Both the position numbers and the translations under genes were made by a program. DNA of 64,000 bases. It comes from Azolla caroliniana. Taxonomy: Eukaryota; Polypodiophyta. Positions 21,301-30,152 of the stretch are shown piece after piece. Position 1 is the first letter of the stretch; every line of letters starts with the position of its first letter. The stretch is from the NCBI GenBank assembly GCA_043228905.1, contig JBHGNT010000008.1, forward strand, positions 9,052,001-9,116,000. The letters run 5' to 3'. Below the pieces are notes generated by a model. That model did no database searches. It saw only the letters and a list, made by a program, of their open reading frames with translations, and had not been told where the DNA came from.

Positions 21301-21745
21301 TCGTACGTTGCGATGATCAAGCCTGCTCGGTTCTGAGGCATGACGGGGGGTCGAGGTTACACGTGGCCGAACTCATGGAGCACACAGGCAATTTCGCGGA
21401 ATAGCCTATCTTCGCCGCCTTGTGTTCTGTAGCCCTTGCTGGCGAGAGAGTACTCACCGAAATATTTGATGAGCTGCTCGGAGGTCGTATTATCGATCGT
21501 GTAGATGCCTCCCTCCGGAAGGCCTATTAACGCACGGATCGCCTCCTCCGTGATCACCTTTGTGTCGATTTATTTTGTAATCTTTTCGGCCTCCTTGTGT
21601 GGCGTCGCCTCCATGATCGTTAAGAAACCCTCCAGACCGTGTTGTCGTAACCATTTCTTGGCGGCTTCAGACTACGTTTGGCAGTCCATCTCTGCATCGA
21701 GGTCGGAGAGCATTGGCGAGGTTGATGGTGGGGAGAGTGTGAGAG
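18382..21745 (-). pseudogene. Tat-1 3' extra ORF (aORF), broken
   Basis: On the minus strand it starts at about 21700 with a SEAAKKWLRQHGLEGFL block and passes AIRALIGLPEGGIYTID and KYFGEYSLASKGYRTQGGED. It continues through a Lys/Arg-rich spacer (about 21200-20700) and a long heptad-like coiled coil (19869-18700). It ends with EGDDCYTLTSEDFTAIRDELAEDF, LSDEEPSPV, a Gln-rich stretch and PLEILEQSILDILDE near 18440. Interruptions: stops near 21660 and 21555-21600, frame changes at 21356, 21190 and 20930, S3 at 19947-20428, and a stop at 19392-19394. Same protein as the Tat-2 copy at 37219-40010. Confidence 0.82.
19947..20428 (+). repeat. Solo LTR S3 inside the Tat-1 extra ORF
   Basis: A 482-bp LTR, tgttggga...tccaaaca, with a perfect TSD CTGAC (19942-19946 and 20429-20433). 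The start and the tataaatatgacttagggca block match the Copia-B and Copia-C LTRs. It holds about 2.2 copies of a 28-bp unit (ccggatgatgaagaccccgg-ctacggag, about 19992-20055). No internal region remains. It splits the Tat-1 coiled coil region; the protein resumes on both sides (IGDQISGVVS | EAEERAQTERLL). Confidence 0.92.
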
Positions 21746-22055
21746 AGAAAGTTCTGAGGGAGGGGGTTCTCTCTGTGCGAGCTCTCTACGATTGATCTTC
21801 ACGCGTCGCTCTGCGTCTGTTCTCCTTGGTTCGCGATAGGAGAAGGTCTCGATGCGTGGGGGTTTTTCTCTTTGCATCTTGGCGCCTTTTTCGAGCCTCC
21901 GCATGTGCAGGTCGTGTACTATAATAACATTGTGTGCCATGTGGCGGTGGTTTAATGTCCTATTCATAGCCCCTCGTACCTTTTCGCCGTGCCTCTTTAC
22001 TCCTCTTGTGCATGGCCGTTTCCACCACTCCTTTTCATGATTTATTTTATTCCAT

Positions 22056-22115
22056 TCGATTTTTTCTTTCTTTTTTTTTCTTTTTTTTTTCTCTCGAAAA
22101 ATTAATTGTGTGGAT
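22056..22115 (-). other. Purine-rich tract between Tat-1 pol and extra ORF
   Basis: Minus strand reads CGAGAG followed by runs of A broken by single G, about 40 bases of pure purine (plus-strand CT run at 22062-22098). It sits between the end of integrase (about 22102) and the extra ORF leader. Tat-3 has a similar A/G tract in the same place (53186-53214) and Tat-2 an A-rich tract (36822-36850). It could be a second polypurine tract, or simply low-complexity leader; the sequence alone cannot decide. Confidence 0.4.
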
Positions 22116-23558
22116 AATTTTTCTCCGGTCCTATCGGACTCTTACCCGAATCGCGCACCTTGCCGGCCTCTTGATGGTTTGCTGTCATTATGCTTTCCCC
22201 GGTTGCCGGCTCGTGCTCCCCCTTACCGGCTTGGTAGTTTTCGTTTTCCTCACGGGTTGCCGTCGTGGTTGGCCTGCCGACGTTTGATTCGGTGGCGGCC
22301 CTTCGTTCAAATGGGTTCTTGGGCATAGGTCCTTTGTATGGTTTTAGTCTAAATCCATTGACCCATTTACCCTGCACTTCACCGGCAAGTGTCCCTAACT
22401 GGTAAGACCCATTAAACTGGCGTGTGATCCAGTACATCTAAACCGTAGTTAGCCTGGCATTTTACCCATCTGGGTCTGGAACACTAGTACCGGCTTGCCG
22501 ATGCCGAACATTTTCTCGTTTCCCTTCCGGTCCCGATCTACAAACGCTTTCCGTCGTCGTTGTTCCAATTCTAGGTGCATGATGCTCGTCAGTTGGTGTT
22601 CTTCTAGTTCACCCAGAGCCTTTAACCGAATTGACTCTGATTCCTTTTCATTGAGTTGTTCCCGAATCTGAATCCGTAAGCTCAGTACCTGGAATTCGAC
22701 CGGCATGACTGCCTCTAATCTGAATGCTAACCGGAATGGCGTTGTTCGGATGCTTGTTTTGTACACTGTCCGGTAAGCCCAGAGCGCACTATGCAGCTTC
22801 GTGTCCCAATCTGTCCAATTTTCATTGACGATCTTGCGCAGGATATTCTGTAGCGTTTTGTTTGTTGACTCCGCTAATCCGTTGGCTTGTGGGTAGTACG
22901 GGGTGCTTCGTTTATGTACTACCGCATAGAACGTCGTCAAACTTTCTACCACCTATCCAAGAAAGTGCCCTCCTTGGTCGCTTATCAGCTCTATGGGGCA
23001 TCCGTACCGGCACCAAATGCATTCGTATAAGAATTTCGCCGTTGACGCCGCAGTGTTGTCTCGTAGGGCTTTCGCTTCCACCCACTTAGTGTAGTAATCC
23101 GTCGCGATGATCACGTACCGGTTGCCGGTTCTCATTGCCGGTGGTTTAAATGGCCCGACAAAATCCAGCCCCTATTTCTGGAATGGTTCTAGTGGTAGGA
23201 CTGGCTGGTGTGGCATCCGAGCTTGTTCCGTTGGCTAACCCATTTGTTGGCATAGATCACACTCCTTCGCATACCGGACTGCATCTTTCAATGTCGTCGG
23301 CCACCATAGGCCACTTTGCCATACTTTCCTTGACATCGTATCTGCGGCATAATGGCCTCCGGCGACTCCGCAGTGTGCCTCCCGTAGTATTACCTCTTTC
23401 TCGTCGCTGCGCACCGCTCGTCGCCAGATACCGTCCGCACCTTTGTGGTATAGCGTGTCCTGTAATAAACACAAGTGTTGGCTCTGTACTGCCAGGCGTT
23501 TTCTCTCGTCCCGGTTCATCTCCTCTGGAGGCAATCTGGTACTTAGAAACTGGTGCAT
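22102..23558 (-). pseudogene. Tat-1 integrase
   Basis: Minus strand: HHCC domain at about 23440-23240 (EAHCGVAGGHY...CDLCQQMG, all four ligands present), then a stop, then the core with ATDYYTKWVEAKALRDN, SDQGGHFLG (a TAG follows at 22953) and [13 protein letters not shown]. All three catalytic acidic residues are present. A C-terminal segment reads VLVFQTQMGKMPGK, then after a stop YWITRQFNGSYQLGTLAGEV, and ends at about 22102 in a charged tail. Only a few stops separate it from an intact integrase. Confidence 0.9.
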
Positions 23559-23720
23559 ATTAGTTAGTCACTTATCTTCTTGTGCCACCGTTTCATCTGT
23601 TGCCGTTTCCGTGATGACTCGAAAAAGCTCTGCATCCGAAAACTTGTCTGGTACTCCGTCACCTGTCTCCCTGGAATCTAACCGGCTTAGATAATCTGCT
23701 ACCGCATGCTATATGCTGGG

Positions 23721-25440
23721 TCAGTGGAATATGTCGAATTCGAACTCTTGCAACAACAAAGTCCACCGAGCCAACTTACCGGTAAGTGACGCTTTGGATA
23801 CTAGGTAGAGGAGTGCCGAATGATCCACATGGAAGGAGAACTTTCTTCCCAATAAATAATGCCTGAATTTTGTTACACTGTAGATCATTCCTAAAGCTTC
23901 CCTTTCCGTGGTAGAATAATTTCGTTCTGCTTGGGATAGCTTCCGGCTGGCATAGTACACTAGCCTGTACCACCTTGGCTCGGTAAGCTGCATGAGTCCA
24001 CTGCCGATTGCGATGTCGGAGGCGTCCACGAACACATGAAACTCTTTACTCCAATCCGAAGGCTGCACTGCCGGTGCTTGTGACAATAAAACCTTTAGTG
24101 CCCGGTACGCCTTGTCTTCGATGTCGGTTCATTGGAACGATGTTCGATGTACTGCCGCATGCAGAGGTGTAGCCAGGTCTGCCAAATATCGGAGCATACG
24201 GCTATGCCAACGGATTTGTCCTAGGAAACAGCTCAATGCCTTTGTCGTTGCCGGTGCCGGTGCTTCCAGGATTGCTTTCACTTTGTTCGGATCTACGGCA
24301 ATGCCTTCCTTGCTCACTATATGCCCTAGTAGCGTTCCGCTGGACACTCCAAATACACACTTCGCCGGATTCAGGCTTAGCCGGTATGCCCTACACTTCT
24401 CTAGACATAATCTGAGATGCTGCAAATGATCTTCTTCTCTGCTATAGACGGTGAAGTCGTCAAGGAACACCTACATAAAAGCCAATATGTATTCGCCAAA
24501 GATCTCCATGATGATCCGTTGGAATGTTGCTGGTGCCGTTTTCAGCCCGAACATCATCACCACATCAACAAACACTCCCCATTCAGTGACGAAAGTCGTT
24601 TTCTCTTGATCCTCAGGGTGCATCCGGATCTGATTATACCCGATGAATCCGTCTAAGAAACTGTAGACTTCATGGCCGGCGATGACATCCAAAACTCCAT
24701 CCGTAAAAGAAGTGGAAATGCATCCGTTACCGTTGCCGCATTGAGCTTCCGATAGTCAACACAAACTCTAATTTTGCCATTCTTTTTCAGTACGACTACG
24801 ATCGGGCTCAGCCATGTAGATTTCTTTACGGGACCGATGAAGCCAACCCTCAGCAATTTGTCGATTTCCTCCTTGACTTTGGCGGCGTAGTTTGGGTTCA
24901 TCCGGTATCGACGCTGTGCTACCGGCTTGACATCTTTGCTCAGATGTATCTGGTGCTGATACAACTGAGGATCCAGGCCTCTCATATCCTCGTAAGACCA
25001 GGCAAATACGTCACGAAACTCGTTGAGGAGCGTAATTATCGCCGTTTTGTTCTCTGCATTCATTTCTTTGGCGATGTGCACCGGTTTTGACTCCTCCGCC
25101 GTTCCTAGATTTACCTCTTCTAATTGAGACGCTTTTACGTGCTGGGATACGGCCATTTCCTTTTCCAACGCCTCCTGCACTTGCAGTAACTCCCGGATTG
25201 CTTCTTTATCCGGTTCCGCTTCGATTCCGTCTGGTCGCAGTAAGTATGGTGATACCGCTTTGGCGACGTCAATTTCGAATAGGGGTACAATCTTCGGGTT
25301 CTCCAGCAAGTATTGCTCTTCTTCTTCGTCTGCTAATCCTTCTAGCATATTGACGCACTCCGCATATAACGGTGTCAGATCCTTGCCAGTGCCCTTCCTT
25401 GGTTGTGGTGGTACCCGTACCTTCGCTTTTCCCCACCGGA
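23721..25440 (-). pseudogene. Tat-1 reverse transcriptase and RNase H
   Basis: RT starts after protease in the same frame (to 24653): RRYRMNPNYAAKVKEEIDKLL, STWLSPIVVVLKKNGKIRVCVDYRKLN; then VIAGHEVYSFLDGFIGYNQIRMHPEDQEKT, and the catalytic FLDDFTVYS at about 24467-24441. The thumb is at 24440-24129. RNase H (24086-23721): FHVFVDASDIAIGSGLMQ, YYASRKLSQAERNYSTTEREALGMIYSV and FSFHVDHSALLYLVS. Stops lie at 24471, about 24126 and 23720. FLDD is normal for gypsy. Confidence 0.9.
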
Positions 25441-25915
25441 ACGTAATCATATTCCTCCTCCAGTTCTGCTTGATGTGTGCCGTCTTTAACCAAGGGCGTC
25501 CCAACAATAATGGGTACGCCCCTTGAGCCTGCAACTGGAGAACTACGGCTGAGATTCGGAATGTGTGGCCCCCGATGGTTACTTCCAAGTTCCGTATTAA
25601 TCCTGTCGGTCGCACCGACCTTGTGTCCGCCATTCGGAGCCAGAACGAACATGGCTCCCACTCTTGGATTCCAAGAGCATCGCACGTCCGGAGGCTGATC
25701 ACATTATCGTCGGAGCCTCCGTCTATTATCGTGCTGGGGAGTTCTTTCCCTTTCACAATGGCCGTAATTGCTGGACTGTTGGTGTCCACCACAGCCGGTC
25801 CTTCCTCCGGATTTGAGAAGAGTGCCGGAGTCGGTGGTGTGCCGCCTGTCGTCATGCCGGGCTTGAGTCCTTTTGTGAATCTTGGTACTAGCTGCAAGAG
25901 TCGTCCTAACGGCAT
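25440..25915 (-). pseudogene. Tat-1 aspartic protease
   Basis: First part of a 420-codon open stretch (25915-24653). AITAIVKGKELPSTIIDGGSDDNVISLRTC carries the active site IIDGGS (about 25725-25708), then VTIGGHTFRISAVVLQLQAQGAYPLLLGRPWLK, with the LLGRPWL block typical of plant gypsy proteases. DGGS is the usual triad in the three Tat elements here. It joins RT with no stop. Confidence 0.88.
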
Positions 25916-26159
25916 TGTGATCTAGCATTCCTACAATGCCTGCCATGTCACGTTTTCGGACTGACTGCCGTCGGCGAACTCTTCGGGGTTCTCCTTTTGC
26001 TGCGCGAGTTCTGCTACGTTTCGCTCGTTTGCCTTTTTCACCCATTCCGTCGCCTGTTTCCGGATGGCCTCTTGTGTCTCCCATTCCGTCGTCTTGCCCT
26101 TCGACCTTGTGGTGACCTACTGCAGGTCTGCGACTTCGGCGACTACCATGTTCACTGTC

Positions 26160-27634
26160 GGTCGCGTATCATAGCTCTTTGCCGGACATTGATTACTTAT
26201 GTCCTTCTTGTCGGCAGTAATAGCAATATGCTTTCCGGGTGTTGCTGGATTCGGCATTGTTTCCTGTACCCGGTGGAGGACTTGTGGTAACCGCAGGGCT
26301 CTGGTCCGGTTGGCTGCTTGAGGCGCCTTTTTCCGGTTCACGTGGGTGGCTCCTGTTTTTGAAATGCCGTTTTTTATTAAAGTTCTTTTTGTTGCGGTAC
26401 CCTTGCCGGGGTTGGTCGTCATACCTCCCGTAATCTTCCCATCGTTGCGGTGTCCGGAATTCAAGCAGGTCGTGCATTGGATTGCTTGATAGAAACGGAG
26501 ATCCTCATCGGTTGGTAATGCTCATTGGAGGGCTCCCATTGTTAGCCAAGAGCTCGTTTTCTCCATTTCTCTAACCCGGTCGATGACCTGGTTGACGGTG
26601 CTTGTGCGAAAGTCGATGACCGTGCATACCGTTCGTAGAGGTTCTCGGAGTGCGGCTAAAAATATAGCCCGCGTTTCTTCCTCCGGAGGTGCGCAGGTAA
26701 GCTGATTGTGCATCCGTTGAAACCGGATGACAAACTGCGGGATGCTCTCCCCGGGGTCCTGCCGAATTGTATAAAATAAGCCCACCATTTCTCGCTGGTC
26801 CACCTCCTTCTAGAAGAAGTGCAAGAATTTGTCTTTCAGGTCCGCAAAGGTGGTGATGGTGCTGCGATCCTGCGTCCGGTGCCATTTGGCGGCCGGTCCT
26901 TCCAATGTCACGCCGAATTCGGCTATCTTAGATCATTCCTCTTCTGCCGCGGTTAACCGTTGTGATACATGGTTCGCTTCCCATGTTTGTTCAAACGCGT
27001 GAACATGAGCCTCCGCGTCCGGGTCATCCCGATACTTGGAGTACTGGAATGACATGTCGTCGTCCGGTGTCGGTACGTGGGTTGGCGGTGTCGTTGGTCT
27101 TTCCTAATGTTCTGTCGGTGTCGGGGGTCTTTGCCGGTCTTCCTTTGGTGTTGCCGGCTCGACTTCCGGTGTTGGAGGTTTTTGCTGGTGCACTTCCGGT
27201 GTTGGAGGTTGCTCCACGACGAGTGTCGGAGGTTCCCGGTCTGCCAACTCTGGTTCTGGTGTCGGTAAGGTATCCGACTCCTCGTCCTCCGGTCCTCCGG
27301 GGGTGTCGTTACTGCTGCGACAGTTCGTATGCGTGCTGAAACCCCCTTCCGAATCCGATTCCAGCGCTGAAAATGCTTCGGATTCTCCGTCTCTTCTGGC
27401 CAAGGCCTGGAGAAGGGATTCCGCTTCCCGGAGGCTGCTTAAGCTGCTTCCTTCATCCGGGTAGGCGTTTTGTTGCAGACAGAGCGACTGCTCCGCCACA
27501 TTCCGGATCACTTTGGAAAATGATCGATCCGTTCGGATTTCTTCCGCTGCTTGCTGGAAAGCCTCCCGCCGCCTTCGTCGTTCAGCAAGTCTTCGTGCTC
27601 TCTCCGTAATCGGGTCGTCTGTTGGCCTAGCCAT
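26160..27634 (-). pseudogene. Tat-1 gag
   Basis: Starts at ATG 27634 (MARPTDDPITERARRLAERRRRREAF), a basic N terminus, then an acidic spacer with repeated PPTPEV units (about 27230-27110). After a stop near 27104 the gag core follows at about 27060-26520: SFQYSKYRDDPDAEAHVHAFEQTWEANHVSQRL, FGVTLEGPAAKWH, FADLKDKFLHFF, FYTIRQDPGESIPQFVIRF. The retained zinc knuckle is CYYCRQEGHK near 26225-26193. Stops lie near 26933, 26813 and 26520. Tat-2 lacks most of this core. Confidence 0.88.
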
Positions 27635-27664
27635 CCATTCTCGCCGTTGTTCACTATGATTATG

Positions 27665-27685
27665 CAGGAATCGTGGTCGCCAAAA
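27665..27685 (-). other. Primer binding site region of Tat-1
   Basis: Inside the 5' LTR the minus strand reads TTTTTGGCGACCACGATTCC. The TGG start is as expected for a site pairing with a tRNA 3' CCA. Tat-2 has tttttcgcgaccacgattc in the same position, one or two bases changed. I cannot assign the tRNA. Confidence 0.6.
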
Positions 27686-27689
27686 ATTG

Positions 27690-28148
27690 TGTTATTGCTA
27701 GGGCCAGACAACAGCCTAACACAGGGTGTCCACTTAAGACACTTCACCAAAGGGTGGTACGGCAGAATGATTTACAACACAACGCTTAATTAGACCTTAA
27801 TTGGTTACTTAGCAATCCGTAATTAACACGCGTAAGATATAACAATGAATATAGAACAGTAATCAACACTGGAAGATTAAGACAATAAGCTTTATTAATT
27901 ATCCGCTCCTGATTACATTGTAATCGGGCCTTTATATAGGTCTCCAGTGCGAAATACAAAACGGTGCCAACCGGCACCTTTAGGGGATCGTTCCGGATCC
28001 GGATCAGCATACCAATTCCAGTCCGCCGGCCACATCTTCTTATATATTAATATATATATTAAGACTACTAATTACAAAAGTTCCCGAATAACTATTCCTT
28101 TCACACTCTGGTTTGGACCTCCTTAAGCCTTTTTGCCGGCTGGTAACA
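27690..28148 (-). repeat. 5' LTR of Tat-1
   Basis: A 459-bp LTR, tgttattg...tggtaaca on the plus strand, followed by TSD AGGGT at 28149-28153. Minus-strand TATATAAA at 27931-27938 (plus tttatata). It drives transcription toward lower coordinates through gag at 27634. Confidence 0.93.
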
Positions 28149-28153
28149 AGGGT

Positions 28154-28765
28154 CGTCATTTTCACCACTGGTGAAAAGATTTCGTCGAAGTCGACGCCAT
28201 ATTCTTGTCTAAATCCCTTCACAACTAATCTAGCCTTGTACTTTGGTGTGGTCGAGTCAGACGTCTCTTTTAGTCGATAGACCCACTTACATGGAAGAGC
28301 ACGTCGATTCTTCAGTAATTCGACCAAGTCCCAAGTCTTGTTTGCCCGTATGGAGTGCATTTCTGACTCCATCGCCAGATGCCATGTGGCTGAATCGGCA
28401 TATGCCGATGCTTCTTCGTAAGACGTTAGTTTGCCGATGTCGGTAAAGAAAATTCCAGGAGAGTAGGTCTCCGGAGGTTGCAACAATCTCGAGGTATGAC
28501 TGGACTAGTCGCACCGGGTGTCAATGTCGGATGGTTGGGAGCCGAGCCATTCGGTTGTGCCGAATCAGTGGATTCGATGCGAGAGTTGTCGGTTACCCGT
28601 GAAACCGATCTCGTGTTGTGGGCTGGGCCGTCATGAAGGGTTGGCACTTTGGAAAATATTACCCTTTGGACTTCAATAGGCCTTTCGACCGTTTTATGCA
28701 TAGCCGACTCGTTGAACACGACATCTGAACTTCGGACGATTTATCTATGCTCAGGGTCTTAGAGT
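28154..28765 (-). pseudogene. Copia-D integrase-RT hinge and RT N-terminal part
   Basis: Minus strand: acidic hinge (about 28720-28490), then TSYEEASAYADSATWHLAMESEMHSIRANKTWDLVELL, NRRALPCKWVYRLKE, KARLVVKGFRQEYGVDFDEIFSPVVKMTTL, which is the start of a copia RT. The frame is cut at 28153 by Tat-1 and continues at 17916 (LGIVAAD). Open from about 28486 to the junction. Confidence 0.88.
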
Positions 28766-29422
28766 CAGTATCTAATCTCGCCGTCGGGTCCATATCCAAG
28801 AAAAACACATTTCCTTGACCTTGGTTCGAGTTTTCGACGGTCGTCTTTCGGTATGAGAGCATACGCCTCACTACCAAAGATCCTCAGTTTGTCATAATTC
28901 GGCTTACTGTCGGTCCATATTTCCTGAGGTATTTGAAGTCCTAGAGGTCTACTTGGCGACATATTTATTATGTGTATTGCCGTAAGTAGAGCCTCCGCCC
29001 AGAAGCCATCCGACAATCCAGAGTGTTGGAGCATGGATACTACGCGTTCTTGAATTGTCTGATTCATGCGTTCAGCAATTCCGTTCTGCTCCGGACTATA
29101 GGGTGCCGTATATTCACATCGAATGTCGTGTTCCCAGCAGAATTTGACAAATTCTTCAAACTTGAATTCTCCTCCATTGTCGGTTCGGAGACATTTTAGT
29201 TTCCGACTGGTCTGATTTTCGACCATTGCAAGCCATTCGAAGAAGATCGAGAACACCCGATCTTTGGTTTGGATGGGATAAGCCCACACCTTCCGAGTCG
29301 AGTTGTCAATGAAACCGAGAGACTGATGTGGCATCGGGCCACAGACGTCCAAGTGGACTAAATCAAGGGGGTCGATTCTCTTGGTGTTGATGTCGGGTGT
29401 GATGTGGCTACCTGTTTGCCGT
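28765..29422 (-). pseudogene. Copia-D integrase core, catalytically complete
   Basis: Minus strand from 29418, after the TRGAG-1 insertion: YGKQVATSHPTST, LDVCGPMPHQSLG with the first Asp, FIDNSTRKVWAYPIQTKD, LKCLRTDNGGEFKFEEF with the second Asp, YSPEQNGIAERMNQTIQERV with the Glu, then AYALIPKDDRRKLEPRSRKCVFLGYGPDGE. The stretch 29352-28765 has no stop. The HHCC part lies across TRGAG-1 at 32952-33132. Confidence 0.9.
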
Positions 29423-30152
29423 TGTCGTGCCTTTCGGCTCCGGATCGTTGCGTGAGTCGGGTGGGAACCACTGGGGTTTTGGACTAGGAAGAGGAGAGTT
29501 TTAAGGCTAATAAGAATATAAATATGTTGTAAGAAAGAGTTATAGCAAACTCGTGAATCCCACGAGTGTATTGTATTAGATTAATCAATATGAATATAAG
29601 AATATAAACTTCGGTTGAAAGAGAATGATATAGAATTCTCGTGAATCCCACGAGTATAGTTTATTAATTGGTGTTTTTTAGAAACATATCCAGTTTCCAA
29701 ATATTTTTCACACACAATTACATTGTGCTCCCCATCCTTATGTAGTGATGAGGAAGTCTTAGTAATCCATGCTTTTTCTCTAACTATAGACCCCATGCTT
29801 TTCCTATAGATAGACTATATGCTTTATCTAAAGTGATCATGCTTTTTTTCTAACTTGTGCGTTTTTTATCATGCACGCTAGATGTGTATGTGTAGCTTTT
29901 TCTTTTGTTATGCGTTTTTCTAATGTTTATCCTAGCATGAATTTACCTTTCTATGTGGGACATCTATGCTTTAACACTAATGAAATGCTAGTGTAATGGT
30001 AAGACATTACATTATTAACATGGAGGTGCAAGGTTCGAATCTTGCCCTATGCATGTTCCATTTATTTTGCTATTTTCTTCTATTTCTTCATTTTTTTATT
30101 GAATCTAATACTATATACGTTTTTCACGTAGTGTACAAAATACACTACGACA
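29423..30152 (-). repeat. 3' LTR of TRGAG-1
   Basis: A 730-bp AT-rich LTR, tgtcgtgcc...ctacgaca on the plus strand. It includes two copies of an inverted repeat ctcgtg-aatcc-cacgag (29550-29568 and 29638-29654), a 77-nt tRNA-like module (29982-30058) and a terminal hairpin cgtagtgta-caaaa-tacactacg (30127-30149). A 71-codon ORF in the LTR occurs identically in both copies but has no recognisable product. Confidence 0.94.
29982..30058 (+). other. tRNA-like module in TRGAG-1 3' LTR
   Basis: A 77-nt segment laid out like a tRNA: A box tagtgtaatgg at its position 8 (29989-29999), a T-arm stem gcaag/cttgc around gttcgaat with a near-consensus B box ggttcgaatct at position 51 (30032-30042), and ends gaaatgc/gcatgttc that nearly pair. 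The D stem (gtgt/acat) is possible; the anticodon arm is poor and five extra bases precede the 3' strand. Not a functional tRNA gene. It lies on the strand opposite to the element's transcript. A second copy is at 32777-32853. Confidence 0.5.

Larger units (their letters stand above)
17922..28148 (-). mobile_element. Tat-1, Tat-like gypsy element with 3' extra ORF
   Basis: Minus-strand gypsy inserted in Copia-D RT with TSD AGGGT (17917-17921 and 28149-28153). LTRs 17922-18381 and 27690-28148. The internal order gag, zinc knuckle, protease, RT, RNase H, integrase, then a further coding region of about 2.8 kb next to the 3' LTR, is that of the Tat/Athila side of plant gypsy elements, where extra ORFs are known. 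Pol is the most complete of the three Tat copies, including all integrase catalytic residues. The extra ORF is broken and carries solo LTR S3. Confidence 0.93.

Noticed and set aside
29581-29796. A 71-codon minus-strand ORF present identically in both TRGAG-1 LTRs
   Set aside because: Identity simply follows from LTR duplication; no domain, and it lies in U3-like sequence with hairpins.
29982-30058. Functional tRNA gene
   Set aside because: A and B boxes are good, but the anticodon arm is poor, T33 is missing, and extra bases separate the T arm and acceptor. Kept only as a tRNA-like module.
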